A DNA stretch of 5,698 bases from Bacteroidota bacterium (GTDB lineage: Bacteria > Bacteroidota > Ignavibacteria > Ignavibacteriales > Melioribacteraceae), in assembly GCA_023381535.1 (NCBI GenBank), contig JAMCSN010000053.1:1-5698 (forward strand), written 5' to 3'. Below, one piece after another: positions 1 to 5,698 of the stretch. Positions within the stretch are counted from its first letter, which is position 1. Every line of letters begins with the position of its first letter. Below the pieces are notes generated by a model. It did no database searches and had not been told where the DNA came from. It worked only from the letters and a program-made list of their open reading frames with translations. The position numbers were made by a program, and so were the translations under genes.

Positions 1-2115
1 GATGTGGTAGTAGGATCAACACAACGATTCGGTGTTCCGATGGGATTTGGCGGTCCACATGCGGCGTATTTTGCTACGAAGGATGAGTACAAACGACAAA
101 TTCCGGGAAGAATCATCGGCGTTTCAATTGATGCACAAGGCAAGAGAGCGCTGCGCATGGCGCTTCAAACAAGAGAGCAGCACATTAAACGCGAACACGC
201 AACGAGCAATATTTGTACTTCTCAGGTTCTGCTGGCTATAATGGCGGGAATGTACGCCGTGTATCACGGGCCAAAGGGAATTAAAGCAATCGCAGAGAGA
301 ATTCACAACCTTACGGTGATTCTAGATGAAGCGCTGAAGTCAATCGGCATTAGTCAATCAAACAAGAATTATTTTGACACCTTAAAGATTGAATTGAATT
401 CTGCTGAAGAAGCGAAAAAAATAAAAGCTGAAGCGTTGAGCAACGGAATCAACTTTAGATACATTGGAGAAAAGGGAATTGGGATTTCGATTTCCGAACC
501 GGATACGACTGAAGATGTAGCTGTAATTTTAAAAGTATTTGCAAAAGCGTTGAGCAAGAATTTTGATCAGCAAAAAATCTCTAAAATCTTGGGTGGTGCA
601 GATGTAGAGTACCCAGAGAATCTCAAGAGAAAATCAAATTTCTTATCTCATCCGGTGTTCAATTCTTATTATGCTGAAACAGAGATGCTTCGCTACATAA
701 AAGGATTGGAGAGGAAAGATTTATCGTTAACGACTTCGATGATACCGCTCGGTTCTTGTACTATGAAATTAAATGCTTCAACTGAAATGTTCGGAATAAG
801 CTGGCCGGAGTTTGCCTCGCTTCATCCGTTCGCACCAATTGATCAAGCGGAAGGATACACACAGATTTTCAGAGAACTTGAAATCGATTTAGTGAAGATA
901 ACCGGTTTCGATTCCGTGTCGCTCCAACCGAATTCAGGCGCACAAGGCGAATATACCGGACTGCTCGTAATCAGAGCTTACCATCATGCTTACGGAGACA
1001 AGCAGAGAAACGTAGTTTTGATTCCGTCGTCAGCTCACGGAACAAATCCGGCAAGCGCGGTAATGGCTGGAAGTAAAGTTGTGATTGTAAAATGCGATGA
1101 GAACGGAAACATCGACGTAAACGATTTGAAAGCCAAAGCAGAAGAACATAAAGAAAATCTTTCAGCGTTGATGGTAACTTATCCCTCTACGCACGGAGTA
1201 TTTGAAGAAGCGATTATTTATATATGTAAAATTATTCATGACAACGGCGGATTGGTTTATATGGACGGCGCTAACATGAATGCTCAAGTTGGATTGACAA
1301 GTCCAGCGTCGATCGGCGCCGATGTCTGTCATCTTAATCTTCACAAAACATTTGCGATACCGCACGGAGGCGGCGGACCCGGAGTGGGACCGATTGCTGT
1401 TGCAAAGCATCTAACGCCATTTCTTCCCGGGCATTCGATTGTGAAAACCGGGGGCGAACAAGCAATTCATGCAGTTGCATCAGCGCCATGGGGAAGCGCA
1501 AGTGTTCTAATTATTTCGTATGCTTACATTAAAATGATGGGAGCTAAAGGATTAACGCTTGCAACAAAAGCTGCAATCTTAAATGCAAATTATATCAAAG
1601 CAAGATTGGAGAAGTTTTATCCGGTGGTTTATACCGGCAAAAATAATTTTGTCGCACACGAATTAATTTTCGACTGCAGACAATTTAAAGCAACGTCTGG
1701 AGTAGAAGTGGAAGACATTTCAAAACGATTGATGGACTACGGATTTCATGCGCCAACAGTTTCGTTTCCGGTACACGGAACAATTATGGTTGAACCGACG
1801 GAAAGTGAATCGAAGTATGAACTCGATAGATTATGTGATGCCTTGATCTCCATCAAAAAAGAAATTGAAGAAATTGAAAAAGGCAATCTTGGCAAAGAAG
1901 ATAATCCGTTGAAAAATTCTCCTCACACGGTTGAGCAGGTAGTAAACGATGCCTGGACTCATGCTTATACACGAGAGACGGCAGCATTCCCAACCGAACA
2001 GACGCGTGAAAATAAATTCTGGCCTACGGTAGGAAGAATCAATAACGCATACGGCGATAGAAATTTAGTCTGCAGCTGTCTGCCTATTAGTGAATACGCG
2101 GAGGAAACCGCATGA
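1..2115 (+). CDS. gcvP: Glycine dehydrogenase (decarboxylating), glycine cleavage system P protein, 5'-truncated by window edge
   Basis: This is the PLP-dependent P protein of the glycine cleavage system, a cytosolic enzyme. It decarboxylates glycine and passes the aminomethyl group to the lipoyl arm of GcvH. The reading frame is open from base 1 (Asp codon GAT, then GTG), so the GTG at position 4 is an internal Val and not a start. The visible 704 residues are the C-terminal part of a single-chain protein of usually about 950-970, so roughly 250 N-terminal residues lie outside the window. The first ~200 visible residues match the end of the N-terminal half ([18 protein letters not shown], then [10 protein letters not shown] and [11 protein letters not shown]). 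The PLP-binding half starts near residue 215 and includes [13 protein letters not shown] and [11 protein letters not shown]. The PLP lysine is K449 in [18 protein letters not shown] (codon 1345-1347). The C-terminus carries the usual [15 protein letters not shown] region. There are no frameshifts or missing motifs. gcvT and gcvH are not in the window. The stop overlaps the next gene by ATGA. Confidence 0.97.
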   Translation, partial: DVVVGSTQRFGVPMGFGGPHAAYFATKDEYKRQIPGRIIGVSIDAQGKRALRMALQTREQHIKREHATSNICTSQVLLAIMAGMYAVYHGPKGIKAIAERIHNLTVILDEALKSIGISQSNKNYFDTLKIELNSAEEAKKIKAEALSNGINFRYIGEKGIGISISEPDTTEDVAVILKVFAKALSKNFDQQKISKILGGADVEYPENLKRKSNFLSHPVFNSYYAETEMLRYIKGLERKDLSLTTSMIPLGSCTMKLNASTEMFGISWPEFASLHPFAPIDQAEGYTQIFRELEIDLVKITGFDSVSLQPNSGAQGEYTGLLVIRAYHHAYGDKQRNVVLIPSSAHGTNPASAVMAGSKVVIVKCDENGNIDVNDLKAKAEEHKENLSALMVTYPSTHGVFEEAIIYICKIIHDNGGLVYMDGANMNAQVGLTSPASIGADVCHLNLHKTFAIPHGGGGPGVGPIAVAKHLTPFLPGHSIVKTGGEQAIHAVASAPWGSASVLIISYAYIKMMGAKGLTLATKAAILNANYIKARLEKFYPVVYTGKNNFVAHELIFDCRQFKATSGVEVEDISKRLMDYGFHAPTVSFPVHGTIMVEPTESESKYELDRLCDALISIKKEIEEIEKGNLGKEDNPLKNSPHTVEQVVNDAWTHAYTRETAAFPTEQTRENKFWPTVGRINNAYGDRNLVCSCLPISEYAEETA
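2100..2104 (+). promoter_or_regulatory. Shine-Dalgarno site for the CoA-binding protein gene
   Basis: GGAGG lies in the last codons of gcvP, 7 bases before the ATG at 2112. This is a near-ideal position and supports that ATG. It also shows that this genome uses Shine-Dalgarno initiation at least sometimes, which matters for choosing the rsmE start. Confidence 0.75.
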
Positions 2116-2540
2116 CAAACGACGAGAACGTGCTTAGAAAAATTGCTGAAATTCTTTCTGAGGCAAAGACAATCGCAGTTGTTGGATTATCCGACAATCC
2201 GATGAGAACCAGCAGAGAGATCGCAGAATTTCTTGTGGAGAAAGGTTATAAAGTTGTTGGTGTAAATCCGTCGATTACAAAATCCGGAGAAATAAAAGTT
2301 TATCCGAGTCTCAAAGACATTCCTTTTGAAGTAGATATTGTGGATGTCTTTCGGAGATCGGAAACGATACCGGAATTGATTCCCGACGTTCTGGAAAAGA
2401 ATCCGAAGGTTCTTTGGCTGCAGCAGGGTATAAGAAATGACTCGGCGGTTAAACCCGTTATTGAAAAAGGTATTTACACGATTCAAGACAAGTGCATTGC
2501 TGTATATTATAATCTCAGCAAACCGTTCCGTAAAAATTAA
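2112..2540 (+). CDS. YccU-type CoA-binding domain protein (succinyl-CoA synthetase-like Rossmann fold)
   Basis: This is a 142-residue cytosolic protein made of essentially one CoA_binding (Rossmann-like) domain, the normal length for the YccU family. An N-terminal helix (residues 1-18) is followed by the first strand and nucleotide-binding turn AVVGLSDNP (22-30). Then come GYKVVGVNP, the [11 protein letters not shown] segment (74-84), the LWLQQGI strand (101-107) and the family's late IQDKCI motif with Cys128. These motifs are diagnostic of the family, whose fold resembles the CoA-binding part of succinyl-CoA synthetase alpha. No enzymatic activity is established for the stand-alone proteins, so a role in CoA or acyl-CoA binding is only inferred. 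The start overlaps the gcvP stop (ATGA) behind a strong GGAGG, suggesting translational coupling. The 12 bp to the next gene (2541-2552) hold no visible promoter or terminator. Confidence 0.93.
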   Translation: MTNDENVLRKIAEILSEAKTIAVVGLSDNPMRTSREIAEFLVEKGYKVVGVNPSITKSGEIKVYPSLKDIPFEVDIVDVFRRSETIPELIPDVLEKNPKVLWLQQGIRNDSAVKPVIEKGIYTIQDKCIAVYYNLSKPFRKN

Positions 2541-2552
2541 ATTGCCGATTAG

Positions 2553-3905
2553 ATGAAACTCGTTTTTTCCAAAAAATATATTTTTGGTGTACTTCTATTT
2601 ACTTTTTTTGCTACGACGATAGTACTTCATGCCGGTTCATTAGACACTCTGGTTGTAAAGGGTAACCAAAAAGTAAGAATTGATTCGATAAAAATTTCCG
2701 GGAACAATGTCACTAAAGACTTTATCATTCGCCGCGAACTGACAATTAGCGAAGGCGATTCGGTTACGGAAAAAATCATCGATTATAACCGGGAAAGAAT
2801 TTTCAGCTTAAGATTGTTTACGAATGTGAAAATGTTTGTTTATGAGTCCGATAAAAAAAATGTTTTGATGATTGCTGTGGATGAAAGCTGGTACATCTAT
2901 CCGCTTCTATATTTTAGGTCTGAATACAATTCAATCAACTCCTCGACCTTAGGAATTAGTCTGATGTACAAAAATTTCCGCGGAAGAAATGAAACCATTT
3001 TCGCAACTGTTGGCATTGGCTATCAACCGTATTACAGGTTGGCGTATGAAAATCCCGCGCTGCTATATAATGAAGATATCGGAATTGAAATTGATCTGAT
3101 GTACACGGATTTTGTGAACAAGAACGTGGAAGCCGCAAAACTTGCCGGCAGCGACTTCAAAGAAAAAATTATCGATAACAGTGTAACGCTCAGCAAACGG
3201 TTCAATCAATTCAATACGGGGTTCGTAACACTAGGATTTAATTATGTTGAAACACCCTACCCGGGTTTAGAGAAAATTACTGCCTCAGGCGGCGGAATAG
3301 ACCGGGCGCCGTATGCGGGAATAAGTTACAACTATGATTCTCGCGATTTAAAACAATTTTCCGATAACGGCTTCTATGCGTTCGGTTCTATTACTCATAA
3401 AGGTTTTGGTGATGACAACATAAATTATAATGTTTTTTCGCTAGATCTCCGTGAGTACGAAAAAATTATCGGTGACCTTTCGGCAAAATGGCGGTTTGCG
3501 TACCGCTCAACTTTCGGCGGGACGGTTCCGTTTTATGATTATTCATATCTCGGTTACGAGGAAAGAGTTCGCGGCAATTTTATGCACAAACGTGAAGGGA
3601 ATAGTTATCTGCTGGCATCGGTTGAAGTTAATCATCCAATTATTAAAGAGTGGGATGTAAGTTTGAAATTACCCCTGCTGCCGCGAAGTCTTACTTCGGC
3701 ACGAGTTGGAGTTTACCTCGGTCTTTTTTACGATGCCGGTGCGACTTACAACAACGATCAGCATCTGTCGCTTAATCAATTTTATTCCGGTTATGGAATT
3801 GGATTTACTATTTTAGTAATACCATACAGCGCATTTAGAGTGGAATATGCAATCAACCAAGACCGACGAGGAGAATTCATCTTTGCAACCGGTTTTTCTT
3901 TCTGA
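2553..3905 (+). CDS. Omp85/BamA-TamA-like outer-membrane beta-barrel protein with a single POTRA domain
   Basis: This is a 450-residue protein predicted to sit in the outer membrane. Residues 1-27 form a signal peptide: the basic start MKLVFSKK, a hydrophobic core at about 9-25, and a probable signal peptidase I cut after LHA (A27). Residues ~41-112 look like one POTRA domain: strand VRIDSIKISGN, helix with FIIRREL, SEGD turn, helix ending IFSLRLFTNV, closing strand VLMIAVDES. The remaining ~335 residues are rich in alternating aromatic strands, enough for a 16-strand barrel. They include the Omp85 features YDSRD (near residue 260) and VRG at 339-341, matching the conserved loop-6 motif. The chain ends in GFSF, with the terminal Phe typical of substrates recognised by the BAM machinery. 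Full BamA has about five POTRA domains and TamA three, so this is probably an accessory Omp85 protein and not the core BamA. Its cargo or role is unknown. The ATG has no clear Shine-Dalgarno sequence. The 3' end overlaps rsmE. Confidence 0.88.
   Translation: MKLVFSKKYIFGVLLFTFFATTIVLHAGSLDTLVVKGNQKVRIDSIKISGNNVTKDFIIRRELTISEGDSVTEKIIDYNRERIFSLRLFTNVKMFVYESDKKNVLMIAVDESWYIYPLLYFRSEYNSINSSTLGISLMYKNFRGRNETIFATVGIGYQPYYRLAYENPALLYNEDIGIEIDLMYTDFVNKNVEAAKLAGSDFKEKIIDNSVTLSKRFNQFNTGFVTLGFNYVETPYPGLEKITASGGGIDRAPYAGISYNYDSRDLKQFSDNGFYAFGSITHKGFGDDNINYNVFSLDLREYEKIIGDLSAKWRFAYRSTFGGTVPFYDYSYLGYEERVRGNFMHKREGNSYLLASVEVNHPIIKEWDVSLKLPLLPRSLTSARVGVYLGLFYDAGATYNNDQHLSLNQFYSGYGIGFTILVIPYSAFRVEYAINQDRRGEFIFATGFSF
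3868..3873 (+). promoter_or_regulatory. Strong Shine-Dalgarno site that favours a TTG start for rsmE
   Basis: GAGGAG sits inside the last codons of the Omp85 gene, 9 bases before an in-frame TTG at 3883. The upstream ATG at 3847 has only a GGA two bases away, which is too close to act as a good ribosome-binding site. This contrast is the main reason for placing the rsmE start at 3883. Confidence 0.55.
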
Positions 3906-4593
3906 TGTAGAATTATATTTTTCTCAGAAAGTTTCTGAAAAGAAAATTTTGATTGATGGCGCAGAACTTCATCATATCAAATATGTAATGCGGCATAAGT
4001 CGGGAGACGAAATTTTTGTCACGGACGGCAAAGGGCAAATTTACAAAACCGAATTAACCGTGATATCGACAAAAGATCTTACATGTAGGATTTTGCAAAG
4101 GATGGAGTACCCTAATCGTTTTTCTGGTATAACTTTTTGCGTTCCCCGTTTGAAAAGTCCTGAACGGTTTGAATTCGCTTTGGAAAAATCCGTTGAACTT
4201 GGAATTACAAATTTTATTGTGTTCGAATCGAAACGGACTATTGCAAAAGGAGAAAAGTTAGACCGCTGGCAAAAAGTTTTAACCTCAGCGATGAAACAAT
4301 CGCTGCGTTCGTGGTTGCCAAAGGTTTCTTATGCGAAAAGTATCGGTGAGATCATCAAACAAAATGGGACTAAAATTCTTTTCGACCAAAATTCTGACAA
4401 AACATTTCAATCAATTCTCAATTCTCAATTCACAATTGGCAATTGCTTTTTTATCTTCGGTCCGGAAGGGGGATTTGAAAAGGACGAACTCCAAATTACA
4501 AATGGAGATTTGAAAATTCGATTAACGGGGAATCGTTTGAGAAGTGAGACTGCGATTGTTACTGCAGCATCAATGTTGGCTATGGATGCTTAA
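3883..4593 (+). CDS. rsmE: 16S rRNA (uracil1498-N3)-methyltransferase RsmE
   Basis: RsmE methylates N3 of U1498 in helix 44 of 16S rRNA, using S-adenosylmethionine, on the assembled 30S subunit. The N-terminal PUA-like RNA-binding region contains LYFSQKV, ELHHIKYVMRHKSGDEI and TDGKGQIY. The C-terminal SPOUT (trefoil-knot) methyltransferase region has EKSVELGI, FIFGPEGGF (GPEGG at 193-197) and RLRSETA near the C-terminus, the SAM-binding signature. With the TTG start at 3883 the protein has 236 residues and overlaps the upstream gene by 23 bases. An in-frame ATG at 3847 would give 248 residues and a 59-base overlap. The shorter form is preferred because family members usually begin just before the segment matching LYFSQ and because GAGGAG precedes the TTG. 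A 7-bp-period repeat encodes the stretch just before GPEGG. The stop overlaps that of the convergent phosphorylase gene. Function is near certain; the start is not. Confidence 0.93.
   Translation: MQPVFLSDVELYFSQKVSEKKILIDGAELHHIKYVMRHKSGDEIFVTDGKGQIYKTELTVISTKDLTCRILQRMEYPNRFSGITFCVPRLKSPERFEFALEKSVELGITNFIVFESKRTIAKGEKLDRWQKVLTSAMKQSLRSWLPKVSYAKSIGEIIKQNGTKILFDQNSDKTFQSILNSQFTIGNCFFIFGPEGGFEKDELQITNGDLKIRLTGNRLRSETAIVTAASMLAMDA
4411..4445 (+). repeat. Five-unit 7-bp tandem array with CAATT core, inside rsmE
   Basis: CAATT recurs at 4412, 4419, 4426, 4433 and 4440, a strict 7-base period. The first three units are identical (TCAATTC); the last two are ACAATTG and GCAATTG. The array is translated in the rsmE frame as SILNSQFTIGN, which leads into the strand before the GPEGG motif. 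Because 7 is not a multiple of 3, gain or loss of one unit would shift the frame, and only changes of three units would keep it. Confidence 0.8.
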
Positions 4594-5411
4594 ATCAGCT
4601 CTATAGATTTTTTAACCAGCCTTTCAAAATCAAGTTTGACCCGCTCGGCGGTCTCCATTACTTCGGCGTGTGTAAGTTTGTTCTCGGATAATCCGGCTGC
4701 CAAATTTGTGACACACGAAATCGCGGCTACTTCCATTCCGAGCGCTGCTGCGTAAAATGCTTCGTGAACGGTTGACATGCCGACCGCATCTCCGCCGAAT
4801 TTGCGAATCATTCGTATCTCAGCGGGAGTTTCGTAGCTTGGACCTTTTGTGAGCCAGTAAACGCCTTCTTGCAAAGCTAACTTTTCTTCGAGTGCCGCTG
4901 CTTTTATTTTCTCGTTCAATTCTTTTGAAGGAAAGTTCAGCATAGAATTTTTCTGATCTAAATTTGCCAAGTTGATCAATCCGGCAAGTTCTTTTTTAAC
5001 GCTGATCCCATTTAGCGATGTAGCGAGCATCAAATCGCCGGGTCGTAGAATGGGACTAACACCGCCGGCAGCATTTGTTAAAATTATTTTTTTACAATTC
5101 AGCTTTGACGCAATATAAACCGGAAGAACGCATTGGGTTAAACTGTATCCTTCGTACAAATGAATTCGTCCTTGAACGATCATAAGTTTTTTATTCGCAT
5201 GTGTTGAGAAGTGCAAATATCCTTGGTGTCCTTGAACGGTTGACTTAGGATAATTAGGAAGCGAGGCGGTTGGAATTGATTTGACCGATTCTACTTTTTG
5301 AGCGAACTCGCCAAGTCCGCTGCCGAGTATTAAACAAATTTCCGGTTCAAACGGAATCTGTTTCGATAATGCTTCGATCGTATCGCGATATATGGCGTTA
5401 AGATTTTTCAT
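4590..5411 (-). CDS. punA: Purine nucleoside phosphorylase, trimeric (PNP/MTAP family) type
   Basis: This enzyme phosphorolyses purine nucleosides to free base and (deoxy)ribose-1-phosphate in purine salvage. At 273 residues it has the normal length for the trimeric class. Comparing with remembered human PNP positions, the catalytic and binding residues are present: phosphate site S31 in LGSGLG, H62 in QGHQG, R82 and H84 in GRIHLYEG, NAAGG (113-117), Y193/E194 in KGPSYETPAE, M212/S213 in VGMSTV, N236 in the ITN-like VTN, and H248. The unusual part is residues ~130-160. There the family's common HINL...NPL.G loop is replaced by a sequence beginning TSLNGISVKKELAGL. Substrate preference (inosine/guanosine or broader) cannot be read from sequence. 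The ATG overlaps the upstream transporter stop as ATGA with only a weak GGAA upstream, so translation is probably coupled. The gene is convergent with rsmE. Confidence 0.94.
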   Translation of the reverse strand: MKNLNAIYRDTIEALSKQIPFEPEICLILGSGLGEFAQKVESVKSIPTASLPNYPKSTVQGHQGYLHFSTHANKKLMIVQGRIHLYEGYSLTQCVLPVYIASKLNCKKIILTNAAGGVSPILRPGDLMLATSLNGISVKKELAGLINLANLDQKNSMLNFPSKELNEKIKAAALEEKLALQEGVYWLTKGPSYETPAEIRMIRKFGGDAVGMSTVHEAFYAAALGMEVAAISCVTNLAAGLSENKLTHAEVMETAERVKLDFERLVKKSIELI

Positions 5412-5698
5412 TGAACGAGAATTCCGGCTAGAGTTGCGGTCATCAATGTTGCGATTGTTCCGCCGAGAACAGCTTTCAAACCGAGTGCGGCAATATCTTT
5501 TTTACGCGACGGCGCCATCGGACTGATACCGCCAATTTGAATTGCGATGGAAGAAAAATTTGCAAATCCGCACAGAGCATACGTTGCCATCATAATTCCT
5601 TTTTCGCTCATCAATCCGGATTTTATGATTGTCGTTAAATCCAAGTAAGCAACAAATTCATTCAGCACAACTTTTGTCCCGATCAAACTTCCAAACTG
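5408..5698 (-). CDS. nupC: Concentrative nucleoside transporter (CNT/NupC family), C-terminal part, cut by window edge
   Basis: This is an inner-membrane ion-coupled nucleoside importer. Only the last 96 residues are visible. The frame is open to base 5698, beginning QFGSLIGTK, so the TTG at 5684-5686 is an internal Leu and not a start. The CNT signature NEFVAY is at visible residues 13-18. The second signature, YALCGFANFSSIAIQIGG (40-57), follows; its Phe, Asn and Ser residues belong to the nucleoside-binding region in structurally known CNTs. A basic loop, APSRKKDIA, leads to the final hydrophobic helix (about 74-95), and the protein ends shortly after AGILVQ. About three-quarters of the protein and its promoter are outside the window. 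The stop overlaps the phosphorylase start by 4 bases, so uptake and phosphorolysis of nucleosides appear to be co-expressed. The exact ion (Na+ or H+) and nucleoside preference cannot be judged from this part. Confidence 0.93.
   Translation of the reverse strand, partial: QFGSLIGTKVVLNEFVAYLDLTTIIKSGLMSEKGIMMATYALCGFANFSSIAIQIGGISPMAPSRKKDIAALGLKAVLGGTIATLMTATLAGILVQ

Noticed and set aside
4..6. GTG at the left edge as a possible gcvP start
   Set aside because: The frame is open from base 1 and the upstream Asp codon matches the internal DVVVGS-type segment of P proteins, so the gene is cut by the window edge.
1162..1410. 82-codon minus-strand open frame inside gcvP
   Set aside because: It is a shadow of the conserved gcvP coding frame with no recognisable domain and a Cys/Ser/Arg-rich random composition.
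2187..2486. 99-codon minus-strand open frame opposite the CoA-binding protein gene
   Set aside because: It lies fully antisense to a clear family member and has low-plausibility composition (rich in Phe, Arg and Asn), so it is a shadow frame.
2496..2515. TATATTATAAT-like promoter element before the Omp85 gene
   Set aside because: It lies in AT-rich coding sequence of the preceding gene and no convincing upstream box at proper spacing was seen.
3682..3700. CGAAGT-CTT-ACTTCG inverted repeat (3684-3689 and 3693-3698)
   Set aside because: It is a six-base-pair stem in the middle of the Omp85 reading frame with no following T-run. It is not a terminator and is probably chance.
4590..4615. AAATC...GATTT stem followed by T residues at the convergent gene ends
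   Set aside because: The stem is only five AT-rich pairs with a nine-base loop, and the T-run encodes C-terminal residues of the phosphorylase. It is too weak to call a terminator.
5684..5686. Minus-strand TTG as the start of a small 92-residue membrane protein
   Set aside because: The frame continues to the window edge with family-typical residues (FGSLIGTK), so this is an internal Leu of the CNT transporter.

Overview
The window is a compact stretch of bacterial chromosome with about 41% GC by eye. It has six protein genes, and the only non-coding sequence is 12 bp. Protein character suggests a Gram-negative bacterium from the Bacteroidota/Ignavibacteria/Chlorobi side: an Omp85-type outer-membrane barrel, a single-chain glycine decarboxylase P protein, and lineage-typical low-GC codon use. 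This placement is inference from general protein resemblance and is only moderately secure. No mobile element, CRISPR array, tRNA or rRNA was seen.

Plus strand, positions 1-4593: four genes are packed head to tail. First is the 3' three-quarters of gcvP (glycine cleavage system P protein, cut by the window's left edge). A small YccU-type CoA-binding protein overlaps it by ATGA. After a 12-bp gap comes a signal-peptide-bearing, single-POTRA Omp85/BamA-like outer-membrane protein. The last is rsmE, the 16S rRNA m3U1498 methyltransferase, whose start lies inside the end of the barrel gene. The tight spacing suggests co-transcription, although the four functions are unrelated (one-carbon/glycine catabolism, an unassigned CoA-binding role, envelope, ribosome modification).

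Minus strand, positions 5698-4590: an apparent two-gene nucleoside salvage operon. The C-terminal end of a concentrative nucleoside transporter (CNT/NupC family, cut by the right edge) overlaps by ATGA a trimeric-type purine nucleoside phosphorylase. Together they would import nucleosides and split purine nucleosides into base and ribose-1-phosphate. This pair converges on rsmE, and the two stop codons share a TTAA, so there is no intergenic space for a terminator.

No convincing new biological system is present; this is ordinary housekeeping DNA. The points most worth a second look are a 7-bp-period CAATT array inside rsmE, a likely TTG start for rsmE behind a strong Shine-Dalgarno sequence, an atypical substrate/trimer-interface loop in the phosphorylase, and the minimal one-POTRA Omp85 protein.
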